DNA of 12,677 nt from Bacillota bacterium. GTDB lineage: Bacteria; Bacillota; Bacilli; Bacillales_A; Planococcaceae. Shown here one piece after another: positions 7,000-12,677 of this stretch (positions are counted from its first letter, which is position 1; each line of letters begins with the position of its first letter). Under the pieces are notes generated by a model. That model did no database searches and was not told where the DNA came from. It worked only from the letters and a program-made list of their open reading frames with translations. The position numbers and the translations under genes were made by a program. Where the stretch lies: assembly GCA_023405135.1 (NCBI GenBank), contig JAEXYZ010000105.1:1-12677 (forward strand), given 5' to 3'.

Positions 7000-7062
7000 C
7001 TTTCTCTTATTTGACTACAAGAGCGCTGTTTAAAGGAATGGAGGAGATGATGTCGGATTAAA

Positions 7063-7076
7063 TGTAAGCGTTATCT
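7063..7076 (+). promoter_or_regulatory. Catabolite-responsive element (cre) for CcpA
   Basis: TGTAAGCGTTATCT matches the consensus TGWAANCGNTNWCA at 13 of 14 positions, missing only the final A. It lies 40 bases before the dctP start, where CcpA binding would repress the transporter when preferred sugars are present. This fits a catabolic TRAP operon. Confidence 0.7.
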
Positions 7077-7115
7077 TTAATGCTGAACTACTTAAAATTT
7101 AAAGGGGGCATTAAA

Positions 7116-8153
7116 ATGAAAAGATTGTTATACCTGTTTGTAACTATTTTATCGCTCGTTTTATTAGCAGCTTGTGGTGGCGGTGAAAAAGAAGGTGGCA
7201 CATCAACTGCAGGAACAAGCGGAGAGTCAGGAGGAGACTCATCTGGAGAGGCAAAACGAATTTCGATTGCAACAACACAAACTGAAGATTCTCACTACGG
7301 TGCATATTTAAATACCTTTAAAGAAGAAGTTGAAAAAAATTCAAAGGGAGCGATCGAAGTATCACTTCACTATAACAGTGAATTAGGTAACGAACGTGAT
7401 AATGTTGAATCTGTTCAATTTGGTACTTTAGATGGTGCATTTATTTCCTCAGGAGTTATTAGTAACTTTGTAGATAAGTTTAATGTGCTAGACTTCCCAT
7501 TTTTATTTGATAATGCTGAACACGCTCGCTCTGTCTTAAATAGTGAAATTGGAGAAGAATTTAATTCCAGTTTACTAGAAATCGGCATTAAAAATTTAGG
7601 CTTTGGTGAAAACGGTTTCCGTAATAATACGAACAATGAACGTCCAATCGTCAGTCCTGAAGATTTAAAAGGCATTAAAATTCGTACGATGGAAGTTCCA
7701 ATTCATCAAGAAGTATTTTCAGCATTCGGTGCCAGTCCTACTCCTATGGCATGGAGTGAAGTATTTACATCATTACAACAAGGAGTAATAGATGGACAAG
7801 AAAATCCGATTGCGATCATCTATTCTTCTAAATTGAATGAAGTGCAAAAATATGTATCTATGTCCGGTCACGTATATTCTCCAGCAGTATTCATTTTCAA
7901 TAATGAATTATTTGAATCATTCTCTCCAGAGTTACAACAAGTACTTTTAGATGCGGCTAAAGTGGCGCAGCAAGCAAACTATGACTTCATCGATCAAAAT
8001 ACAGAGGCTCAACTTGAAGAGTTAAAACAATTAGGTATGGAAGTCAATGAAATCGACTTAAAGGCGTTCCAAGATGCTGCTCAACCAGTAATTGATAAAT
8101 ATAAAGGTGACTATGCGGAACTTTATGACAAAATTAAAGCTGCTGCCAAGTAA
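7116..8153 (+). CDS. dctP: TRAP transporter substrate-binding lipoprotein DctP
   Basis: Extracellular solute receptor of a tripartite ATP-independent periplasmic (TRAP) transporter. It captures an organic or sugar acid and hands it to the DctQM membrane unit, powered by a sodium gradient. A lipoprotein signal MKRLLYLFVTILSLVLLAAC puts the lipidated Cys at position 20, followed by a Gly/Ser-rich linker to about residue 45. The DctP domain follows: EVSLHYNSELGNERDNVESVQ, FPFLFDNAEHA, LKGIKIRTMEVP with the carboxylate-binding Arg190, then ASPTPMAWSEVFTSLQQGVIDGQENP. The full-length 345 residues are normal. The start at 7116 has AAAGGGGG with 7 bases spacing; a longer in-frame start at 7080 has no ribosome binding site and would spoil the signal peptide. 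It is first gene of dctPQM, under a cre site. The ligand is probably a C4 sugar acid, judged from neighbours only. Confidence 0.92.
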   Translation: MKRLLYLFVTILSLVLLAACGGGEKEGGTSTAGTSGESGGDSSGEAKRISIATTQTEDSHYGAYLNTFKEEVEKNSKGAIEVSLHYNSELGNERDNVESVQFGTLDGAFISSGVISNFVDKFNVLDFPFLFDNAEHARSVLNSEIGEEFNSSLLEIGIKNLGFGENGFRNNTNNERPIVSPEDLKGIKIRTMEVPIHQEVFSAFGASPTPMAWSEVFTSLQQGVIDGQENPIAIIYSSKLNEVQKYVSMSGHVYSPAVFIFNNELFESFSPELQQVLLDAAKVAQQANYDFIDQNTEAQLEELKQLGMEVNEIDLKAFQDAAQPVIDKYKGDYAELYDKIKAAAK

Positions 8154-8184
8154 AAAATAGATGAGTTGTTTTAGGAGGAACGCT

Positions 8185-8667
8185 ATGAATACAATATTAA
8201 AATGTATTGATGGCATTAATAAGTTCGTAAAAATTTTACTCGTAATCTTTCTTATTAGTATGACAATCATTATGATTTTACAAGTTTTCTCTCGATTTAT
8301 TTTTAACTTACCATTGAATTGGTCAGAAGAAGCAACTCGTTACTTAGGAATTTATGCAGTGTTTTTCGGAGCGGCATTAGCTGTAAGACACAATGAATTA
8401 ATCGCTGTCGAAGCTGTTCCTGACCTACTTCCTAATAAAGGAAGAAAATATTTAAAGATTGTCGTCTTGTTAATTTGTATTATGTTCTTTGCCATTGTAC
8501 TTGTTCAAGGTATTTCACTTGTTTCAAATGTGACAATGCAAAAATCTCCCGCATTGCAAATTCCAATGTCAATTCCGTATTTTTCAATACCATTTGGCTC
8601 GATTTTACTCATCATCAATGCAATTGCCGCAATGATCGTTGTAATTAAAGGTGGGGGGAAAGAATGA
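8185..8667 (+). CDS. dctQ: TRAP transporter small permease DctQ
   Basis: The small four-helix membrane subunit of the TRAP transporter, which pairs with DctM. It has 160 residues with four hydrophobic segments at about 14-36, 45-65, 85-110 and 128-152. The family signature is seen as LNWSEEATRYLGIYAVFFGAA, followed by VRHNELIAVE. The ATG at 8185 has AGGAGG at 8173-8178 with 6 bases spacing; the upstream in-frame ATG at 8161 has none. It lies 31 bases after dctP and overlaps dctM by the ATGA typical of coupled translation. The gene appears intact, but without a whole DctM it cannot transport. Confidence 0.9.
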   Translation: MNTILKCIDGINKFVKILLVIFLISMTIIMILQVFSRFIFNLPLNWSEEATRYLGIYAVFFGAALAVRHNELIAVEAVPDLLPNKGRKYLKIVVLLICIMFFAIVLVQGISLVSNVTMQKSPALQIPMSIPYFSIPFGSILLIINAIAAMIVVIKGGGKE

Positions 8668-9026
8668 CAGTCGCATTAATGGGATCATTGGCAGGATTTT
8701 TCATTATCGGTGTTCCAATCGCAATTGCATTAGGTTTTGCATCTGTTGTGGCACTGTTATACAGCGGGGATGTTTCCTTACTTTTAGTTGCACAGCGAAT
8801 GTTCGTTGCAATTGACTCATTTTCATTAATGGCAATCCCCTTCTTTATTTTAGCTGGTAAGTTAATGGAAAGCGGTAGGATTTCAAAGCGATTAGTTAAT
8901 TTTGCAAATACTTTGACCGGTCATCATACTGGTGGTTTAGCAATAGTAGCAATTGTAACATCCATGTTTTTTGCAGCTATTTCCGGTTCTAGTGCAGCAA
9001 CTGTAGCAGCGGTAGGCATTTGTTAA
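8664..9026 (+). pseudogene. dctM: TRAP transporter large permease DctM, 3'-truncated
   Basis: The first about 118 residues of DctM, the 12-helix sodium-coupled permease of about 425 residues. Recognisable parts are MGSLAGFFIIGVPIAIALGFAS, DSFSLMAIPFFILAGKLMESG, LTGHHTGGLAIVAIVTSMFFAAISGSSAATVAAVG. The family continues with Ser-Ile and the rest of the membrane domain. Here it becomes Ile-Cys-stop, because from about 9017 the DNA is the 3' side of a kinase gene on the other strand. About 70 percent of the protein is missing, so the TRAP system is dead in this sequence. The start overlaps dctQ by 4 bases with GGTGGGGGGAAAGA as ribosome binding site. Confidence 0.9.
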
Positions 9027-10025
9027 TTTTTTTGCTAAAAATTCCTGTGACACTTTTTGTTCTTTCGCAAGCTTATTTAAATCAATATTTTCTTCAGATG
9101 GATGTGAAGTAGAGATAATGAAAATACTTTTATTCATGTAATGTTTAATAGACTCTTCTAAAATATTTTCTATTATGCTCTCTGATTCATTTGCATTTAG
9201 TATTTTTTGAGGATTTAAATAAATAAATGCGCAGTTTCTTTCTTTTTTTAATAGGTAAGTAAGCTGTTTTTTCGTTAAATCTGAAACACTTCCTAGAGAA
9301 TAAAAATATTTCATCGAATTGTCATTTGACGTTTTTGCACTATAAAACTCAAAGGTGAGTGGACCAGGATCAACCGGAAAGGTATTATTCGTTGTTGCCA
9401 TAGCTTTTGCAACGATTTGTAAATCTTTATTTGAAATGGCATCTACTACAAGAATTCGAAACCCTTGCTCCCTTTTCTCTTGAAATAAAGACGTAACAAT
9501 TTCTTCTCCTCGTCGAATATCTTGTATTCCAATATGGGCCACTAAATGTTTCGTTTGCGACTGAACAATATGCGGAACATAAGATTGTGTCATTGGATTC
9601 ATTGGGTCTTTATTAAGGCTTGTATTTTCAAGTAATTCATCATGAACGAGTAAATAGCCTCCAATCACTTTCCTTCCCGAATCTGGAAAAGCAGGTGTTA
9701 AAATTGCGATACTATTTTTTCCATTAGCCTCCAAAAGTAAATCAGTAATTAGACCTACTCTTCCTCTCATCGTACTATCTATACGATTTGCTATAAGCTC
9801 AGTTCCCCAAAGCTTTAAATCGAGTATTGCTTTCCTTACTCTTTCTTTTACAATTTCTTCAGGCATATAACGACAATCTAAATCCATCCCAATGACATCA
9901 AATTCAACATTTTGTGGAATATGTGCACCATTCATAATCGTAGCCGTTTGATAACCTAATTTTTTTAATAAAACAGCTGTTGCATTCGAGCCTGTTAAAT
10001 CATCTACAATGTAGCTAACCTTCAT
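9018..10025 (-). pseudogene. Four-carbon acid sugar kinase (DUF1537 family), 3'-truncated
   Basis: Members of this family phosphorylate D-threonate, L-threonate, D-erythronate or similar acids at O4, for later oxidation by PdxA2-type enzymes. About 336 residues remain. The N-terminal substrate domain is present: YIVDDLTG (residues 5-12), GMDLDCRYM (47-54), RIDSTMRG (81-88), ILTPAFPDSGR (108-118), VVDA, FPVDPGP. The start of the C-terminal nucleotide domain is seen, up to LAKKLTNA. The glycine-rich GGDTA and final Gly-rich motifs of the family (usually 420-480 residues) are missing; the frame runs on into antisense dctM as a Cys/Tyr-rich nonsense tail to 8937. ATG 10025 is chosen because AGGTG lies 6 bases upstream and the family begins just before the DD motif. 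With no ATP site it cannot be active. Confidence 0.87.
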
Positions 10026-10254
10026 TTCCAACACCTACTTAACATTACTTTCTTTATCGTTTTAAAAGAAGCAAGGTTAGTAAAAATCGTAATTAGCCAA
10101 ACGATAAAGGAATTTGTATTACTTATGTAATTTGGCATCAATAAATACATACAAATGATGATTTTCAATATTTTATACTTTATTTTCAAATTATATTTCT
10201 TTATTTTACATACTAAAAAAAATCGTTTCATGAGTTTTAATTGGAGGAGTTTAG

Positions 10255-10791
10255 ATGACTAAATATAAATTTATTCTCATATCTTTTTTAGCACTGTTTA
10301 TGTTAACTGCTTGTGGTGACAACAAAGAAGAAAATGTAAATGGTACTGTTGAAAATGACAATGAAGAAAATGCAGGTGCTGGAGACAACGATAAAACTGA
10401 AGAAGGTTCTAAAAATGTAGAAAATGAAATTAATGAAGTAATCGTCGATAATGAAAACATTAAAGCGACCTTGGTAAAAATTGTGAAAGTGTCTGATGAA
10501 GTTTGGGGTAACTCCATTGAAGTCATTTTTGACATTGAAAATAAACGTACAGATTCCATTGAAGTACAAGCACGTTCTGTATCAGCGGATGGACGAATGG
10601 TAGATGATACTCTAATTACGATGTCACAAGAAATCGCACCAGGAAAAGCAGCAACTGCTAAATTAGAAATAATGGAAACGGAAGGATATGAATTCCCTAA
10701 ACTAACGAGTGATTTTGAGATGACATTACATGTTTTCTCATGGGAAAATTATGATTTTGAAGAGGATCACCCTGTAAAAGTTCAGTTTTAA
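10255..10791 (+). CDS. Lipoprotein with an Ig-like DUF4352/DUF5067-type domain
   Basis: A 178-residue surface lipoprotein. The signal MTKYKFILISFLALFMLTAC has the lipobox LTAC with the lipidated Cys at residue 20. An acidic Asn/Asp/Glu linker, about 22-58, follows. The C-terminal half is beta-rich (ATLVKIVKVSDEVWGNSIEVIFDIENKRTDSIEVQ, then MTLHVFSWENYDFEEDHPVKVQF), like the immunoglobulin-like domains found in many Bacillales lipoproteins. The exact family is not certain. The start has a strong GGAGGAG 6 bases upstream, and a two-way terminator follows the stop. Function unknown; there is no operon partner. Confidence 0.75.
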   Translation: MTKYKFILISFLALFMLTACGDNKEENVNGTVENDNEENAGAGDNDKTEEGSKNVENEINEVIVDNENIKATLVKIVKVSDEVWGNSIEVIFDIENKRTDSIEVQARSVSADGRMVDDTLITMSQEIAPGKAATAKLEIMETEGYEFPKLTSDFEMTLHVFSWENYDFEEDHPVKVQF

Positions 10792-10802
10792 AAATATGTA
10801 AT

Positions 10803-10843
10803 TTGACATTCGCATCCATGCAAAAAGGCAATGCGAATGTCAA
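10803..10843. terminator. Bidirectional terminator between convergent genes
   Basis: A perfect 13-base inverted repeat, TTGACATTCGCAT (10803-10815) and ATGCGAATGTCAA (10831-10843), with a further TGC/GCA inside the loop. On the plus side TTAAAAATT follows; on the minus side ATTACATATTTTT. It sits between the lipoprotein (plus) and the 75-residue gene (minus), whose stops are 59 bases apart. Confidence 0.75.
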
Positions 10844-10850
10844 TTAAAAA

Positions 10851-11078
10851 TTATATTGAAGTTAATTGTTGTGGATCTTCTTTTAAATAAATTACTAATT
10901 CTTGTCTATAAATATCATTTTCTAAATAATGGTCTAATGTGTGAAAATCATATTTAAAACTTCCGAATGGGAATGTTACATTTTCTCCTTTCACAGCCGC
11001 AAGTAATCCTGCAACATCATTTGAAACCATTTCTAATACTTCTTCACCTGTTGCTGTTAAAACAAAAATTACATTCAT
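10851..11078 (-). CDS. Small hypothetical protein, operon partner of the tubby-like gene
   Basis: A 75-residue acidic protein I do not recognise. It begins MNVIFVLTATGEEVLEMVSND and contains a predicted alpha/beta pattern with a GENVTFPFGSFKYDFHTLDHYL segment; there is no signal peptide, membrane helix or metal motif. A strong AAGGAGG lies 6 bases before ATG 11078, so translation is well supported. It starts 14 bases after the stop of the tubby-like gene and shares its strand, so the two are very likely co-transcribed and end at the 10803 terminator. A pair with the tubby-like protein is suggested by position only. Confidence 0.65.
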   Translation of the reverse strand: MNVIFVLTATGEEVLEMVSNDVAGLLAAVKGENVTFPFGSFKYDFHTLDHYLENDIYRQELVIYLKEDPQQLTSI

Positions 11079-11092
11079 ATAAATCCTCCTTA

Positions 11093-11617
11093 CTATGCCC
11101 CTACAAACAATGTAGCCTGGCTAATTGCAATAAAAAACGCAACATTTTGTACCGGGCTATTTTCTTCTACATGTAAAGTCATATAAAATTGGTCATTTGA
11201 AAATTCAGCTTTCCATCGTGCAATAACATTTCCTTCAAATAAAAATTCGGACCATTCTTCCATTTGCTTGTTAATTTGAATTCTAATCGTTCCATCCGTA
11301 ATTGTAAGTTCAGGAATACCAATTTTCCAATTTTCATACGTAATGATATATTTTTTATTTAAGTGGCAGTCAAAGCCTTCGTACCACAATTTACCTCTTT
11401 TAAAAACTTTTCTTATCGTGAACGTTTTTTCACCTAAAGTATTGTAAATATCATATTTTAAAAAATAACGGTAATCAAAAAATTGATCTAATGCCTTTTT
11501 TAATCGATTCGTATAAATTCGTTTAGCGATAGCAACAACCTGCTCATTATTATCAATAATCGGAATCTCACTAATGGATTCAATTTCTTTTGGATGTGTA
11601 TATGTATAAGTTCTCAT
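11093..11617 (-). CDS. Tubby C-terminal-domain-like protein
   Basis: A 174-residue beta-rich protein resembling the Bacillales proteins named tubby C-terminal domain-like. The opening MRTYTYTHPKEIESISEIPIIDNNEQVVAIAKRIY and the later FFDYRYFLKYDIYNTLGEKTFTIRK fit the barrel strands of that fold, and MEEWSEFLFEGNVIARWKAEF is the typical penultimate segment. Related eukaryotic and plant folds bind lipids or scramble them; the bacterial role is unknown. No signal peptide; the last 20 residues (VAFFIAISQATLFVGA) are hydrophobic, like the central helix of the tubby barrel. Start ATG 11617 has GGGAGA 5 bases upstream. It leads a two-gene unit with the 75-residue gene. Family call is by resemblance. 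Confidence 0.7.
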   Translation of the reverse strand: MRTYTYTHPKEIESISEIPIIDNNEQVVAIAKRIYTNRLKKALDQFFDYRYFLKYDIYNTLGEKTFTIRKVFKRGKLWYEGFDCHLNKKYIITYENWKIGIPELTITDGTIRIQINKQMEEWSEFLFEGNVIARWKAEFSNDQFYMTLHVEENSPVQNVAFFIAISQATLFVGA

Positions 11618-11651
11618 TTAATCTCCCTAAAATATTGCGAATGCTAAATAA

Positions 11652-11686
11652 AATAGGCTTTGTATTTTAAAAATACAAAACCCATT
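11652..11686 (-). terminator. Terminator of the DoxX-family gene
   Basis: AATAGGCTTTGTATTTT (11652-11668) pairs with AAAATACAAAACCCATT (11670-11686), 15 of 17 pairs with the two others G-U compatible on one strand. On the minus strand it is followed by TTATTTAG. It separates the DoxX-family gene from the tubby-like unit. Confidence 0.65.
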
Positions 11687-11723
11687 TACTAATTTATCTT
11701 TTTTTCTAGAAGGATGTCAAACG

Positions 11724-12269
11724 TTATTCATAATCAATTTTACTCCAAGGTGTTCCTAGCTTCGGTAGAACCCATCGATCTAGTCCATACCACCCTGCCA
11801 CTTTCCATGCAAGTACTAACCATGTAGCAAGAATAAATAATAATGGATTGCTGCTTAAAGCTCCTGCAAATAAAAAGCTAACATTCATAAATCCACCAAA
11901 AAATGCCGCTATTCCTGTTAATAACCCTAAAATTAATCCGAGTCCAACAAGTATTTCTCCGTAAGCGACAATGAAAGCGAATATTTTTCCATTTGGAAGT
12001 ACTGCATTTTCTAGAAAGGCAGCATACCATCCAGCAACATCATTCGATTGAGCTGATTTTTCAAGGGCACCTTTTACAAAACCTACTACTGCGGCCCCTC
12101 CATTTTCACCAACCCAAGCATCATTATGTATTTTCCCCCATCCAGATTTAAGCCAAATAAATCCAACATAAAGTCTTATAATTAACCATATGGCGGCTGA
12201 TCGGGTATCGTTTAATAAAAAACGAGAAACTGGATTTTCTTTCATATAAATATGTTGATTCTTTTCCAT
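11724..12269 (-). CDS. DoxX family integral membrane protein
   Basis: A 181-residue protein with four hydrophobic helices, at about 26-44, 96-116, 118-138 and 143-162. The family marks are IIRLYVGFIWLKSGWGKI in helix 1 and IFAFIVAYGEILVGLGLILGLLTGIAAFFGGFMNVSF in helices 2-3. DoxX/DoxD relatives include the small subunit of thiosulfate:quinone oxidoreductase and stress-induced quinone-resistance proteins; the substrate cannot be set from this sequence. The loop between helices 1 and 2 (about 45-95) is longer than in minimal DoxX and contains GENGGAAVVGFVKGALEKSAQ, as in DoxD-like proteins. Start ATG 12269 has AGGAGGAGGAA immediately upstream. It is a single-gene unit with a terminator at 11652. 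Confidence 0.85.
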   Translation of the reverse strand: MEKNQHIYMKENPVSRFLLNDTRSAAIWLIIRLYVGFIWLKSGWGKIHNDAWVGENGGAAVVGFVKGALEKSAQSNDVAGWYAAFLENAVLPNGKIFAFIVAYGEILVGLGLILGLLTGIAAFFGGFMNVSFLFAGALSSNPLLFILATWLVLAWKVAGWYGLDRWVLPKLGTPWSKIDYE

Positions 12270-12517
12270 ACTATTCCTCCTCCTCGCCTATTATAGAATT
12301 AGCCTCCTAATCATTTCTATATATTTTGTTATTTTAGGGATATATTTCTAAAAATGTTCACTATTTAGTAATATATTATTCACAACTAATAAGAGGATTT
12401 AGTTTTAACCTTAGAATAAAGTTTCATTAATTAAAAAATCTCTTTTTTATTTACAGAATTATCTGTAAACTACTATGTATTAGGGAGAAAGAAATTTTAT
12501 ATATTGTATAGTGCAAC
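12270..12517. other. AT-rich gap between the DoxX gene and the IS66 fragment
   Basis: No gene seen. It holds the DoxX-gene leader on the minus strand, a loose dyad TTAGT/ACTAA at 12365-12389 around AATATATT, and a perfect 8-base inverted repeat TTTACAGA-ATTA-TCTGTAAA at 12450-12469 that could be an operator or a small hairpin. No terminal inverted repeat of an insertion sequence was recognised at the right edge. Confidence 0.4.
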
Positions 12518-12677
12518 ATGATCGAACGCTCGCTGAGCAGACAGAAGAACAAAGCACGGCAAAAACAGTCGAAGCCGATTGTAGAAAAGTTTCTAGAATG
12601 GGTAGATAAATCACCTTTCTTCGGAAAAAACGCCTTGGCTAAAGCTGCCGAATATACATTAAATCGTGTACAGGGGT
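12518..12677 (+). mobile_element. IS66-family transposase, C-terminal fragment running off the window
   Basis: The frame ending at the window edge reads ERSLSRQKNKARQKQSKPIV, then FLEWVDKSPFFGKNALAKAAEYTLNRVQ. This matches the region of IS66 transposases just before the last catalytic block (usual form: IE+.L ... R...SKPI.D.F..W ... K..LGKAI.YALN). It corresponds to roughly residue 300 onward of a protein of about 500 residues. Upstream there is an in-frame TAG at 12509-12511 and AT-rich non-coding DNA, so the N-terminal two thirds are absent; the ATG at 12518 has no ribosome binding site. Base composition rises to nearly half G+C here, against about a third in the neighbours, a sign of foreign origin. 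Whether the element continues normally to the right cannot be seen. Confidence 0.75.

Larger units (their letters stand above)
6838..7115. other. Regulatory gap between the truncated SDR and dctP
   Basis: A 278-base AT-rich gap. The left 100 bases are poly-A/poly-T rich and start directly at the SDR break. It contains a 10-base inverted repeat at 6954-6999, a possible -35 TTGACT at 7011 without a convincing -10, a cre-like site at 7063 and the dctP ribosome binding site AAAGGGGG at 7101-7108. Confidence 0.5.

Noticed and set aside
6990..7061. Short frame MFDSFSYLTTRALFKGMEEMMSD ending before the cre site, with a GGAGG near its end
   Set aside because: Only 23 codons, no ribosome binding site at its ATG and preceded by TAA; could be a remnant of a deleted regulator but nothing supports it.
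8937..9017. Cys/Tyr-rich C-terminal tail of the kinase reading frame
   Set aside because: It is the antisense of dctM read past the deletion junction, not a genuine metal-binding tail.
10022..10231. 69-codon minus-strand frame upstream of the kinase
   Set aside because: Low-complexity Ile/Lys composition, no ribosome binding site; intergenic.

Overview
The window is AT-rich DNA with strong AGGAGG-type ribosome binding sites, ATG/TTG starts, LxxC lipoproteins and proteins of Bacillales type (KtrA, GNAT, tubby-like and DoxX families). It most likely comes from a Bacillaceae or Planococcaceae chromosome. No rRNA, tRNA or CRISPR array was seen.

Layout. 1-2070 is a mixed flank: a phage/plasmid-type replication protein (minus), a RimJ-like N-acetyltransferase (plus, TTG start, own terminator) and a metallo-beta-lactamase-fold hydrolase (minus) broken by a frameshift, a nonsense codon and loss of a metal ligand. 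2230-3400 holds two small plus-strand genes: an unknown coiled-coil protein and a small Cys-rich phospholipase A2-like protein with the Ca-binding loop and His-Asp dyad. 3412-10025 is a catabolic locus for a small hydroxy or sugar acid, with a potassium-channel gating subunit gene (ktrA) abutting it. It contains a 2-hydroxyacid dehydrogenase, a tartrate/D-malate-type dehydrogenase, a short-chain dehydrogenase, the TRAP transporter genes dctP-dctQ-dctM, and a four-carbon acid sugar kinase (DUF1537). A near-consensus cre site lies just before dctP. 10255-12269 is ordinary housekeeping-like sequence: a lipoprotein, a two-gene unit with a tubby-like protein, and a DoxX-family membrane protein. The window ends in the C-terminal part of an IS66-type transposase whose base composition differs from its surroundings.

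How it fits together. DctP would capture a C4-type acid outside the cell, DctQM would import it, and the kinase plus the three dehydrogenases would oxidise or phosphorylate it. As written the pathway cannot work. The tartrate-type dehydrogenase has an in-frame TAA, the SDR lacks its NAD-binding N-terminus, and dctM and the kinase are both cut and joined tail to tail. ktrA lacks any start codon where it meets the 2-hydroxyacid dehydrogenase gene. Only the 2-hydroxyacid dehydrogenase, dctP and dctQ look intact. The window is best read as a sugar-acid locus in decay, or as an assembly with several errors. No new multi-gene defence or synthesis system could be supported. The most unusual items are the PLA2-like protein, the start-less ktrA junction and the cluster of lesions.
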